NCBI RefSeq assembly: GCF_006376685.1
Contig: NZ_VEWL01000008.1
Span: 124,001-188,000 of the forward strand
Source: Ochrobactrum teleogrylli
GTDB taxonomy: Bacteria > Pseudomonadota > Alphaproteobacteria > Rhizobiales > Rhizobiaceae
Reading direction: 5' to 3'
Length of the DNA stretch: 64,000 nucleotides
Shown here: piece after piece, positions 34,842-44,357 of the stretch
How positions within the stretch are numbered: position 1 is the first letter of the stretch
Layout of the letters: each line of letters starts with the position of its first letter
Notes under the pieces: model-generated
What the model saw: the letters and a program-made list of their open reading frames with translations, nothing else
The model's database searches: none
Told to the model about the DNA's origin: nothing
Program-made: the position numbers and the translations under genes

Positions 34842-36881
34842 TTACCACCGTGTGACCTCTCGGTGGCAAACCCTTACCGAGTTCAAAGATAAGGACTTTG
34901 CCTTTGCGGCTCTTAGTGTCTGCACACCCAGCCTGTACAGACGACGCCACAATGGAACGTGGCATGGAGGCTCATCGCGCCATGCGACCAGTTCCAGCAC
35001 GACGCGCTCCGGCGTTGTATAATGCCCCGTCACGCGGCTCACATATACTGGATAAAGGATCAGGGTTCCGGCAATAAGTTCATCTAAGCTTAACTGTCTT
35101 TTCCTTGCGTAAGGGACGATATCAGTAGTAAGCCCCCAACCGGAATAGAATGGCAGTCCATAACAGGTGACAGGAATGTTTCTGAGCAGCGCTTCAAACC
35201 CCGCGAGCGACGTTATTGTGTGGACCTCGTCAACCGCGCCAAGCAGTTGAGGCATTCCAGCATCCCTCACGATTTCGTCGCAGTAGGTGCTGAACTGTTC
35301 GCCACTGGTTCCTCCATCACGCAAACCAGCGGCTACATCAGGATGGGGCTTATAGATAATATAGGCATCTGGTCTCGATAGACGCACCGCTTTCAACAAT
35401 TCTATGTTTGTCGATATATACGGAGCGCCGCATCGCAGCGATGCATCGTTTTCGACTTGCCCCGGCACCAAAATGATGGGTGAAGGTCCATCGGGGCGAC
35501 GCCACGCCGATCGCTGAACATTGTACTTGGTGAGTCCGGCGGCAACTATGCTGCTGCGCAATGCTGCGGCTCGCTGCAGAAGTTTTTCATCTGCATCCAC
35601 GCTCTCCAGAGTACGCGTGAGGCCAGATGCTTTCGTTGCATCATAATAAATGCCTGCATCGTCGAGCACCCATGAGAGCGGAGGTGTCAGCTCCGCCCCT
35701 AACCCCACAGATCGAAGAAAGCCGTCCTCAACATGGCGGATGGACGACGGTGCAGGCGCATCTCTAACCCGTTGATTTCCCCATACAAGAATATGCGAAT
35801 TGGCCGGAACTGTTCTCGCGGTCCTATGAAATTCGATTTCAGCACCAGCGGTAAAACGGCGAAGAACCGGCTGCTTCCATCGACTGAACCCGATGGCGTG
35901 AAGTTTTTTGGGCAACCGTTCCCGCATGCGACGTTGAAATGCGATATAATCAAGGACGCGCTCCACGTCACAGCTTCGCCCGGTCTCAGGATCGACATAA
36001 TGCGCATAGTCGATCAGCGCCGCGTGGACGAGTTGTTCGATGCTTTCTTTCTGTCGTCTGCTCGGCCGCGGCAACCCATCTTGCGTGAGGCCCCAACCCG
36101 CATAAAAAGGCATACCGAAACATCGGACATTCTTGCCCCATATCAGTGCCTCAAAACCGAGTTGGGATGTAACTGTATAAACCCGCTCACATTTTTCAAT
36201 CAGGCGAACGGGGTGGCAGTTTTCCGTAATCATCAAGACACGCGGATTTTCCAAAAGCCGTGAAGCGCTGAAATAGCCTCTCCGTCTGCGCGCAAAGACA
36301 TCTGGATGCGTCTTGATCAGAACCATGCAATCGGGGTTTTCGTTCAGTGCTGCAAAGAGCACATGCTGAAACGTTTGATCACCGGCGCAGCCATAAGCCA
36401 CCGATCGGTCTCTATATACTTGATCCACCACAAGAACATAGCGATCTGGTAGATCGCCGTCATACTCACGCGCCGAATTATACTTAGAGACGCGCCCTTG
36501 ACGCCATAACTGGATAAGTTTTTGTGCGCGAGCCGCCTCGGGCGCCGAAAGTGGCTTCGAAATCAAATGTTCAAAGCGGCTTGGCTTCGTCCCGTCATAA
36601 TAGATGCCTAAATCATCCTGCACGATGGACAAAGGCGGCTCGCTACGTTCAACCGAGCGTATAAAGCCGTCTTCCAGTGTTACGTAAGGCAGACCGCAAC
36701 ACGCGGCCAATTGCTTCGCAGCACGCGCATGCAATCCCCTGCCCCACCCTGCAATAACATTGATATCTCGCAATCCGCTGAGCGGAAGATAGTGCGGTTC
36801 TCCATTGAGGAGTGCGGCGAGATTTGGCAATCGCGAAGCCCTTACGGAAAGGAGCCCTACTCTTCTCAAGGAGGGGGCCAT
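34842..36881 (-). CDS. kpsC: Capsule Kdo-linker glycosyltransferase KpsC
   Basis: 679 residues with two homologous halves. EDGFIRSV, DDLGIYYDGTK and PFYAGWGLTQD in the first half match EDGFLRSV, DDAGIYYDATK and PFYSGWGLTTD in the second. This tandem architecture is that of KpsC, which with KpsS builds the beta-Kdo linker on phosphatidylglycerol. Start ATG 36881 overlaps the preceding stop (TGATG); kpsE follows closely. Its presence implies a lipid-anchored capsule, not LPS O-antigen. Confidence 0.92.
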   Translation of the reverse strand: MAPSLRRVGLLSVRASRLPNLAALLNGEPHYLPLSGLRDINVIAGWGRGLHARAAKQLAACCGLPYVTLEDGFIRSVERSEPPLSIVQDDLGIYYDGTKPSRFEHLISKPLSAPEAARAQKLIQLWRQGRVSKYNSAREYDGDLPDRYVLVVDQVYRDRSVAYGCAGDQTFQHVLFAALNENPDCMVLIKTHPDVFARRRRGYFSASRLLENPRVLMITENCHPVRLIEKCERVYTVTSQLGFEALIWGKNVRCFGMPFYAGWGLTQDGLPRPSRRQKESIEQLVHAALIDYAHYVDPETGRSCDVERVLDYIAFQRRMRERLPKKLHAIGFSRWKQPVLRRFTAGAEIEFHRTARTVPANSHILVWGNQRVRDAPAPSSIRHVEDGFLRSVGLGAELTPPLSWVLDDAGIYYDATKASGLTRTLESVDADEKLLQRAAALRSSIVAAGLTKYNVQRSAWRRPDGPSPIILVPGQVENDASLRCGAPYISTNIELLKAVRLSRPDAYIIYKPHPDVAAGLRDGGTSGEQFSTYCDEIVRDAGMPQLLGAVDEVHTITSLAGFEALLRNIPVTCYGLPFYSGWGLTTDIVPYARKRQLSLDELIAGTLILYPVYVSRVTGHYTTPERVVLELVAWRDEPPCHVPLWRRLYRLGVQTLRAAKAKSLSLNSVRVCHREVTRW

Positions 36882-37885
36882 CAACTCACTCTCTCCATGA
36901 TTTGTCCAAGCCGATGCCGCCAGGTATGATGCTGTAGCACATGGTCCGCGCCCGCCCGCATGCGCTCGCGATCTGAACGTGACCAGCCATCCCTTGCAAG
37001 CCTGTCGAACAATCCCCGCGCCTCATCCTCGGAATCGATTGTTTCGCAGAAATTTCGAAAATGGCGCATAACGGATGGGGTGGTATTGGTCACGGCGAGA
37101 CCACCACTTGCAATGATTTCCACCAGTCGCCGCGAGAAAGCCGTTTGCGAATTTTCGACCGTATTGACATTAAGGCTGGCAACATAACTGCGATAGACAC
37201 TCGCGGTGCGCCTATGTGTTATGGCCTTCCTGACGCGAATCCAGGGCTCGTTTGGAAAGCAATACTGTTCTGACCGTCGATTGGAATTGCGATTGTAGAC
37301 TGTCAGCCCGATATCGTTCGCCGTTTGAAAAGCCATGTCCTGCCAGCGGCGGCGCTGGGCGTGAATATGTCGGCTATAACTGCCGACAAAAGCAAGTCGC
37401 CGGACCGGTTCGGCTGGTGCTGGAAAATGGATTGCTGGTTGCGCTGCAAACATCAGCACACCTAGCGTTGCCGCGTCCGTTAGTGCGACGCGGTAAAGTG
37501 GAAGCGTATTCTCGTCGACCGTGAAGATATACTCGAACAGCCTCGCTGAAGCGACGAAGCGGTCGAAATGCACGCCGTCTTCGCGGTTCCAAAATATAGT
37601 CGGGATACTCTCGTCCCGCGCACGGCCCACCACACAGTCCAGCAAGGCGTTGCTGCGCTCCGGGTGATCAGGATAAGACGCAATGCCATATCTCCAGCTG
37701 CCCCGGTATCCTTCCCAGGCGGATTCAACCAACAGAAGATCCGGCTTCCAATGGTCAAAAATGTAAAGGCTGTTCCATGGGGTGAGATTCATCACCCGGC
37801 ACTCATGGGAAAGGCAGATGCGCGTCGGTTCGTCCGCAATCAGGGCAACCTTAAGGCTCGCGAAAATGGAGCGCGGCGAGTTCAT
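36881..37885 (-). CDS. CgeB-like glycosyltransferase
   Basis: 334 residues resembling the CgeB/YkvP group of GT-B transferases. LLLVESAWEGYRGSW, PTIFWNREDGVHFDRF and the C-terminal SRRLVEIIASGGLAVTNTTP are characteristic. It is paralogous to the middle region (about residues 648-970) of the 1710-residue protein encoded just upstream: the same VESAW and PTVFWNKEDPVHYETF landmarks occur there in order. Overlaps at both ends (four bases with the large gene, TGATG with kpsC) place it in the capsule operon. Sugar unknown. Confidence 0.78.
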   Translation of the reverse strand: MNSPRSIFASLKVALIADEPTRICLSHECRVMNLTPWNSLYIFDHWKPDLLLVESAWEGYRGSWRYGIASYPDHPERSNALLDCVVGRARDESIPTIFWNREDGVHFDRFVASARLFEYIFTVDENTLPLYRVALTDAATLGVLMFAAQPAIHFPAPAEPVRRLAFVGSYSRHIHAQRRRWQDMAFQTANDIGLTVYNRNSNRRSEQYCFPNEPWIRVRKAITHRRTASVYRSYVASLNVNTVENSQTAFSRRLVEIIASGGLAVTNTTPSVMRHFRNFCETIDSEDEARGLFDRLARDGWSRSDRERMRAGADHVLQHHTWRHRLGQIMERVS

Positions 37886-40800
37886 GCGAACGCCTCTGCA
37901 TCAAGGCGGCAGATAAGCGCCAATTCCCGGCGTATGATCTCGTTGGCACTGCTTTGGTTGCGGACGCGTTTGGCCGCAGCCCGCGACATGTCCAGGAACT
38001 TCTGCGGATGTTGGTATAGGTCGGCTATTGCCCCTGCCAATCCAGCAGAGTCTTCCGGCTTGGCCAGATAGCCGCAGGTTTCATCCAGAAATTCAGGTAT
38101 CGCCGATATTGCGGTGGTGACCGGAACGAGCCCGGAAGACATGGCCTCATCGCGGGAAACACCCTGTGAATCCCACCGGGTAGGCGTCAGAAAAACTCCA
38201 TAATTCTCCTGAATTGCGACAATTTCCGTATGAGAAACAAAGCGCTTTTCCAGAAACACGTTCCTGAAACCCTGCAAGGGCAATGTCTCTTCATCAAACA
38301 GTTGCCCGTCACCGATCAGGCGAAACTCGAGAGCCGAGAAGAAGGGCTCCTTCTGCAGCTCCAGTATCGCTGCGACGGATAGGTCATTGGCGTATTTCTT
38401 GGATGCATAAGTTCTGATCGACAAAATCCGCTGCCGATGAGAAATATCTTTCTTGCGATAGGCGAAAAGCTCTGTGTCAATCGGATTGTGAATGATGGAA
38501 TATCGCCACTCTGCGAGACGAAACCCTAGATCCTCCATCACCTCTTCGGAAAAACTCTTCGATACGAAGATGATGTGCAGATTGTCGTGCTGCTTGGCCA
38601 AAAGCTTCCGCCAGAACGTCAACCTTTGCTCGCTTTTAGCCTTCTCGGCCTGACGCTCCATATCGTTGCGGAAATTGAATTCCCGGCGATGCCAGGGCTG
38701 AATTTCGGCACCGTGAATCCAGACATTTACCCTGACTTTATCAATATGACGTTCCAACACCTGCCACATGGCCGGATCGAGAAAATGCACGGCTATGCTT
38801 TCAAGCTGCCGGTTCCCGATCAGCTTGTCCAGCGCCTCAGCGCCACCGGTCGTTACGTCAATATCTTCGAATTCGTAATAGCCAAGAACCGCGTTCGGCT
38901 GAAACCGAAAGACATCGACCGGTACACCGTGTTTGAAATAGTGTTTCACCCGGCTATGGACGAAGCCGTTCCGGTACAGATCGTCATAGCGGGGATAATG
39001 ATTGGTCAAAACGAGGTGGCGCGCTTTTCCCAGCAGCGCACCGGGCACCATTGCTTTGTGACCTTTAAAGAGCCTTTTGACTTCGGTGGTTCCGGGACCG
39101 TAAAGGCGCAAACCGATACGGACAAGCGCTGCGCCTTCGGGCAAGGTGCAAGTGGCGTTCTGGTTCGCATGGAATATTTCATGGCTCAGCTTCTGTTTCC
39201 TTGCATCCAGATAGACCAGAACACACTGCACGTTTAGTCCCGGCGTCGTTTCCAGATGGAGTTTTGCAGAACCCGCAAAGCCAAGCGCTGCTGGCTCCAG
39301 TTCCCTGGCGGCATAAACATATTCATGTTTTCCATCTGGTAGCGTTGAAGATATGTGCCAGCTTTGGCCCTCAACTGCGAGTGCAAGACATTCGCTACCG
39401 GTTGTCTTGAAAAGACTGGCAAGTTCTGGAGCCCCAATCACCGCGTCTGATCCAAACGGCATCGCATCAGCTTCGATCGCTTCGGCACTTGCGATAATGG
39501 CCGCCATGTCGAACCCGGTATCGAAACTCCCATCGTCAACCTGTTTCAAATTATCCGCGCTGACCGATGCTCCGTTTTCGCAATAATTGAATTCATCGAT
39601 AAACAGAGCGCGATCGACGGTGACGACCTTTTTGGGAAGGCTGACCGTCCAGTCGCAAACAGCTTCACTCTCAATCACCGAAACCGCAATCAGGGCTGCC
39701 TTCGCCATCACCTTATGACCGCAACGATAGCGCTGGCCGGTGTCGTTCAGTATGATCCCATCGGCGGAATCCTGCCCATAATAATAATGGTCATGTTTAC
39801 CGATAGCTTCACCGTCGAAATAGCGCGTCGCCAGAGCAAGATCGGTGAGGTAATGGCGCCCGTAATAATCCGCTGCAACCATGCCCGCGACATAGCGTGC
39901 GCTGCCGGTGAGCGATGCGAATTGCGCGTGGTTTAGACGTTCGCTCGCAACCACATGAACGATATCATCCACCTTGGACTCGACCTCAAATTCGTTGGTC
40001 ACGACCATAAGGCGCTTTTGTCGGTATGCCTGACGGTGGAAATTCGCCAGTATCAGGTCGAATTCGTCTCTGTCGCTTGCATAGGCAACCACCAGAATAT
40101 CCGGCAGGAGTTGGGCCTGCTGGGTTTTCAGTGCCTTAGAGGCAAGGTAAGCGAGACGATCCTGCATGGTGTGTTCGCTCATAACCTTGCGAAGACCCGC
40201 CAACCGGAATTTTCGCTCCGTCGTTCCATCTGAAATTTTGTCGAGCCGCCGGATGATTTCCGCACCATTGTCGCTGCACACAACCAGTTCGCCGAAAAGA
40301 TTGCGCACGCCACGTGAAAAATTGCTGATCGTTATTGTGTTGCTGCCAAGCAGTTCGAAACCGCGCCGCGCAAACATGCTTTGTGACTGCTTGATCGAGT
40401 TCATGTTGATGGCATGGGTGTAGGCCTTATAGGCTCTTTCGATCTGATCATAGGGGAGATGCCCAACAATGAATGGCTGAAATTCGGGTGGGAACTGATA
40501 TCGCGGATCATCCTGACCGTAATTGCGGTCATAGATTGCGACCTTATGATTTTCGGCAAGCGCCGAAATGACACTGGCCAAGTCTCCGTTGCGTTCCGGA
40601 TAACGGGCATAATAAGCCCCTGCAAATGAGAACGCCTGCTCTCTCGCATAGGTTTCAATTGGATTGAACCGGGCAGTCGGACAAGCAAAAGGCAGGAGCC
40701 AGACATTATCATGCCCAAGCGCTGCCTTATAGCGGCCAATGCAATCGATATCCGTCGTGAGAACGTGATCGAACAGCACAGCGGTGTTCAGAAAGGTCTC

Positions 40801-43014
40801 GTAATGGACAGGGTCTTCCTTGTTCCAGAAGACGGTGGGTATGTGTTGTTGTCTGCACCATTCCACCAGCTCGACCAGTTGATTGCTGCGATGCCCGACC
40901 TGATTGCCCCAAAGCCCATCTTTTCCGCGCCATGCGGATTCCACAAACAGAATTTCGGGCTGAAACGTATCCAACTGTTCACGCCATTCATCCGGTGTCA
41001 ACTGCATGAGGACCGCTTCATGCTCATAGGATGCATAGGTGAAGTCGTCCATGATGCAGGCAATTTTCAGGGCCTTAAGTTGTTGAGCGCTGTAGCCTGC
41101 CTTATCAAAGGTAATCGACGGCAATTTAGGGGCTGCGGGAACCAAACGGGCCGTTTTGGCTTCACCCTTGGTCCGGCGCTTTGCGTCTTTCGATATATCC
41201 CGAAGGCGCTGCGGCAGGAGAACAAGGCCTTGCCACGATTTACTGGCCTGGATGAGCGCATAGCCAAGCTGAAACGAAATCATATTGCGCGTTCGCAAGG
41301 CTTTCGCTTCCGCCAGGACACGAGCTCGCTCTGCGGTTTCAACCTTATTTTGCAAACTCATGATGTGGGCGCTGGAGCGCTGCACCTGCCGCTGCAATTC
41401 ATCATTGCGGATACCGGCGCTGCGCATATCCAGTTGCGCGGCCTCCAGCTTGCCGAATGTCTCCTTATGGAGGTCCTTTTCGGCCTCCAGCTCTTTTTGA
41501 GTCTGGTCGTGGACAAGCTTCCGCTGTACCGCATCCGTACGCAATCGAACAAGATCGTGTTCCGCATCCATTAGACTGGATGTCAGCGATGCGATCTTCT
41601 CATCCTTTTCGGTAAGATCAATTTGTAGCTCACTGATTTTGCATTCAAGAACCCGGCGCTGGAATCGTTCGCTTTCCTGTAGTTTTGCGAAGAGCTCCAG
41701 TTCGGCTTTTCCTTGACTGACCGCAGCCAGAGCATCTTTCAACTCTCCCGAAAGGCGGGCGATTTCCTGATCCTGATCGTCCCGCTCAGCGCGAAGCTGT
41801 TTCAACCGGCTTGCGGCGATATTGGCCTCGCTTGTCTGAGCGGCCAGCCGTTCGTTTGCTTCCTTCAGCAAGGTCTCGACCGCTTCAAGGCGACCTTCGG
41901 CGAGGACCACTTTTTTCTCTGCCACAAGCCGTTCTCGGCGCTCGCTCTCAAGCGTTGTGGCGAGTCCTTCCGCTTCGCGCCTGAAACGTTCAGTCAGAGT
42001 TTCAAGGGCTGCATGTTCTGCCTTGAGGCGCGTAATGTCCTGCGCGGATGCCGCTTTCTCCAGTTTTGCTTTCTGCAAACTGTCTTCCAACACATCAACA
42101 CTGTCGGCTATTTCGGCGTCCTTGCTTCGGTGAAAATCGATCTCGGCGCTAAGCGTCGCAACACGCTCCTCAGCAAGCAGTTGGATTATCTCTGCCTGGG
42201 AAATTGTGTCTATCAGGGTAGCATTCTGTTCATTGGCGGATTGAAGTCGCGCCTTCAACTTGCTGATCTTGGAGGACAAGGTCCCTGATTTTGCAATCAG
42301 ATCGCGTTCGACATACTGGAAGGCCTGCTCCACCTCTGCAAGCAAAGCCACCGATGGCACTTCGTCCAGCAAAAGCTGCTCTTGGCGCTTTCGGCCAACA
42401 AAACCGATCCACTTACCGAAGAATTTCACTTCCTCGATTATGAAATAGGCAACCAGCAGACGCCACGGTTCGAGCAGATAGAATGTATGTTTGTGGTCCG
42501 GCCAGTCATTGACGCCAAAGGGCACGGTGACGATGACGGTTCCGCATTCATTGAGAAGGCGGGCGGCGGCACCGACGAATTCCTCCGGCTTCGTCAGATG
42601 CTCCAGCACTTCGCTCATGATGACGGTGTCGAATGTTTCGGCTCCGAAATCCGCGCCGATAAAATCGCCATGAACGAATTTGACGCTGTTCTGCACATGC
42701 GCCGGTTCGTGCGAGATGAACTGCCGCGCCTCGTCGATGGCTCTCTTGGAGATATCCAGAGCGACGACGGACCGTCTTTCCCGCCCCAACAGGATCGATG
42801 TGATCCCCTGGCTGCAGCCGACGTCAAGAATACGCATGCCCATGGCGCGGGCACATATCCAATGGATGCGCTCCCGCGTGGACTGGGCAAAATCTTTTCC
42901 CAGCTGCCCGAGATAGGCTTCGGTGATGCGATCATGCAGGTCGGGCAACGGCTTGCCGGCAGGAAGCTCGTTGACCGTGGTTTGTTCAGCAGCATCTGAC
43001 GATGGAAGGGACAT
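37882..43014 (-). CDS. 1710-residue multidomain capsule enzyme (methyltransferase, coiled coil, glycosyltransferases)
   Basis: Apparent domain order: residues about 45-200 are a SAM methyltransferase (MRILDVGCSQG, then IMSEVLEHLTKPEEFVG). About 220-620 is a long heptad-rich coiled coil (many LKAR, LEAVETLL, AEKKVVLAEGRLEAV stretches). About 648-970 is a CgeB-like transferase (ESAWRGKDGLW, PTVFWNKEDPVHYETF). About 970-1330 is a possible transferase-like plus beta-rich region. About 1331-1700 is a GT4-type transferase (TPTRWDSQGVSRDEAMSSG, the donor-binding pattern). The frame is uninterrupted over 5.1 kb. It probably builds and modifies or caps the capsule chain; the coiled coil may set length or tether domains. 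No single-family name fits. Confidence 0.82.
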   Translation of the reverse strand: MSLPSSDAAEQTTVNELPAGKPLPDLHDRITEAYLGQLGKDFAQSTRERIHWICARAMGMRILDVGCSQGITSILLGRERRSVVALDISKRAIDEARQFISHEPAHVQNSVKFVHGDFIGADFGAETFDTVIMSEVLEHLTKPEEFVGAAARLLNECGTVIVTVPFGVNDWPDHKHTFYLLEPWRLLVAYFIIEEVKFFGKWIGFVGRKRQEQLLLDEVPSVALLAEVEQAFQYVERDLIAKSGTLSSKISKLKARLQSANEQNATLIDTISQAEIIQLLAEERVATLSAEIDFHRSKDAEIADSVDVLEDSLQKAKLEKAASAQDITRLKAEHAALETLTERFRREAEGLATTLESERRERLVAEKKVVLAEGRLEAVETLLKEANERLAAQTSEANIAASRLKQLRAERDDQDQEIARLSGELKDALAAVSQGKAELELFAKLQESERFQRRVLECKISELQIDLTEKDEKIASLTSSLMDAEHDLVRLRTDAVQRKLVHDQTQKELEAEKDLHKETFGKLEAAQLDMRSAGIRNDELQRQVQRSSAHIMSLQNKVETAERARVLAEAKALRTRNMISFQLGYALIQASKSWQGLVLLPQRLRDISKDAKRRTKGEAKTARLVPAAPKLPSITFDKAGYSAQQLKALKIACIMDDFTYASYEHEAVLMQLTPDEWREQLDTFQPEILFVESAWRGKDGLWGNQVGHRSNQLVELVEWCRQQHIPTVFWNKEDPVHYETFLNTAVLFDHVLTTDIDCIGRYKAALGHDNVWLLPFACPTARFNPIETYAREQAFSFAGAYYARYPERNGDLASVISALAENHKVAIYDRNYGQDDPRYQFPPEFQPFIVGHLPYDQIERAYKAYTHAINMNSIKQSQSMFARRGFELLGSNTITISNFSRGVRNLFGELVVCSDNGAEIIRRLDKISDGTTERKFRLAGLRKVMSEHTMQDRLAYLASKALKTQQAQLLPDILVVAYASDRDEFDLILANFHRQAYRQKRLMVVTNEFEVESKVDDIVHVVASERLNHAQFASLTGSARYVAGMVAADYYGRHYLTDLALATRYFDGEAIGKHDHYYYGQDSADGIILNDTGQRYRCGHKVMAKAALIAVSVIESEAVCDWTVSLPKKVVTVDRALFIDEFNYCENGASVSADNLKQVDDGSFDTGFDMAAIIASAEAIEADAMPFGSDAVIGAPELASLFKTTGSECLALAVEGQSWHISSTLPDGKHEYVYAARELEPAALGFAGSAKLHLETTPGLNVQCVLVYLDARKQKLSHEIFHANQNATCTLPEGAALVRIGLRLYGPGTTEVKRLFKGHKAMVPGALLGKARHLVLTNHYPRYDDLYRNGFVHSRVKHYFKHGVPVDVFRFQPNAVLGYYEFEDIDVTTGGAEALDKLIGNRQLESIAVHFLDPAMWQVLERHIDKVRVNVWIHGAEIQPWHRREFNFRNDMERQAEKAKSEQRLTFWRKLLAKQHDNLHIIFVSKSFSEEVMEDLGFRLAEWRYSIIHNPIDTELFAYRKKDISHRQRILSIRTYASKKYANDLSVAAILELQKEPFFSALEFRLIGDGQLFDEETLPLQGFRNVFLEKRFVSHTEIVAIQENYGVFLTPTRWDSQGVSRDEAMSSGLVPVTTAISAIPEFLDETCGYLAKPEDSAGLAGAIADLYQHPQKFLDMSRAAAKRVRNQSSANEIIRRELALICRLDAEAFA

Positions 43015-43021
43015 GTCGTGT

Positions 43022-44344
43022 TCAGCCTTCGATCAAGTTCAAAAGCGCATTATCGTGCAAGGCGGTTCGCTTGTTCGCCAGCAATCCCACCACATCAATG
43101 ATGCTCTGGTTAGGGCGAAGAGGATGGTCCGCGAGGTATTGGAACGACCGGTGCCCGACCAGAACGAGCAATATGTCGGCTTCTTCCATTGCCACAGCAA
43201 TGTCCACCAGTCGGGCCGCTGACAGGCGCGGCGGAAGCTCTTCAATATTGGGTTCGACGACCATCACCTGCGCGTCGAACTCTTCCTGAAGTGCAACCGC
43301 TATTTCCAGCGCCGGGCTTTCGCGCAGATCGTCGATGTCAGGTTTGAAGGAAAGGCCACATACGGCGATGATGGGCTTTCGTCCCTCATGGGCCAGTTCA
43401 AAGTGCTCAGCTGCGATGCGCAGTTTTTGCAGGACCCATTCGGGCTTTGCGTTGTTCACATTGCGCGCCGTGCGCACAACCTGCGCCAAATCTGGCGCCC
43501 CTGCGACGATGAACCAGGGATCGACGGCAATGCAATGCCCTCCGACGCCCGCACCGGGCCGGAGAATATCGACACGCGGGTGACGGTTCGCCAGACGGAT
43601 CAGTTCCCAGACATCGATCCCGCTTCGGTCGCAAATCAGCGAAAGCTCGTTTGCATATGCAATGTTCACGTCGCGAAACGCATTTTCGGCGAGCTTGCAC
43701 ATTTCGGCGGTGCGCACATCCGTGGCGATGCATTCACCTGTCACACACACCTCATAGAGCGCTTGCGCAGCCGCCGCACATAGCGGTGTCATTCCGCCGA
43801 TAATGCGGTCGTTATGTACAAGTTCATCCAGAACTTTGCCGGGCAGAACCCGTTCCGGGCAATGGGCAATCCTGATGTCGGAAGCTTCAGCCGCATCCTG
43901 TGGGAAGGTCAAATCGGGTCGAGATTCCGCCAGCCAGTCCGCCATCTTTTGTGTTGCACCAACTGGTGAAGTCGACTCCAGAACGACCAAATCGCCAGCC
44001 TTCAAAACAGGTGCAATTGCCCGCGCAGCGGCTTCGATATAAGACAAGTCCGGCTCGTGATCAGACCCTTTGAAAGGCGTTGGCACAGCAATCAGAAATG
44101 CATCGGCGGGATCAGCCAAAGTTGACGCTCGAAGGTTTCCGTTCAGCACCACTTGTTTGACGCATTTTTCCAGACCGGGCTCGACAATATGCACCTCCCC
44201 CCTATTGATCGTCGCGACCACGGTTGCATTGACATCCACCCCTTGTACCTTGAGCCCATGTTGGGCAAAGACTGTGGCAGTGGGGAGTCCAATGTAACCA
44301 AGGCCGATTACACATAGGGTTTCATAGGCAAAAGAACGCTGCAT
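43022..44344 (-). CDS. wecC: UDP-N-acetyl-D-mannosamine dehydrogenase
   Basis: 440 residues from ATG 44344. The NAD-binding start LCVIGLGYIGLPTATVFA, KMADW region, and catalytic Cys in GVGGHCIAVDPWF fit the UDP-glucose/UDP-ManNAc dehydrogenase family; together with the adjacent 2-epimerase gene it is assigned to WecC, oxidising UDP-ManNAc to UDP-ManNAcA. The chosen start matches the family; in-frame codons upstream run into wecB. The large transferase gene begins 7 bases after its stop. Confidence 0.88.
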   Translation of the reverse strand: MQRSFAYETLCVIGLGYIGLPTATVFAQHGLKVQGVDVNATVVATINRGEVHIVEPGLEKCVKQVVLNGNLRASTLADPADAFLIAVPTPFKGSDHEPDLSYIEAAARAIAPVLKAGDLVVLESTSPVGATQKMADWLAESRPDLTFPQDAAEASDIRIAHCPERVLPGKVLDELVHNDRIIGGMTPLCAAAAQALYEVCVTGECIATDVRTAEMCKLAENAFRDVNIAYANELSLICDRSGIDVWELIRLANRHPRVDILRPGAGVGGHCIAVDPWFIVAGAPDLAQVVRTARNVNNAKPEWVLQKLRIAAEHFELAHEGRKPIIAVCGLSFKPDIDDLRESPALEIAVALQEEFDAQVMVVEPNIEELPPRLSAARLVDIAVAMEEADILLVLVGHRSFQYLADHPLRPNQSIIDVVGLLANKRTALHDNALLNLIEG

Positions 44345-44357
44345 GAAAGTGGTCCTG

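Noticed and set aside
38575-42999. Several plus-strand frames inside the 1710-residue gene
   Set aside because: All lie antisense to a continuous multi-domain frame and show no motifs.
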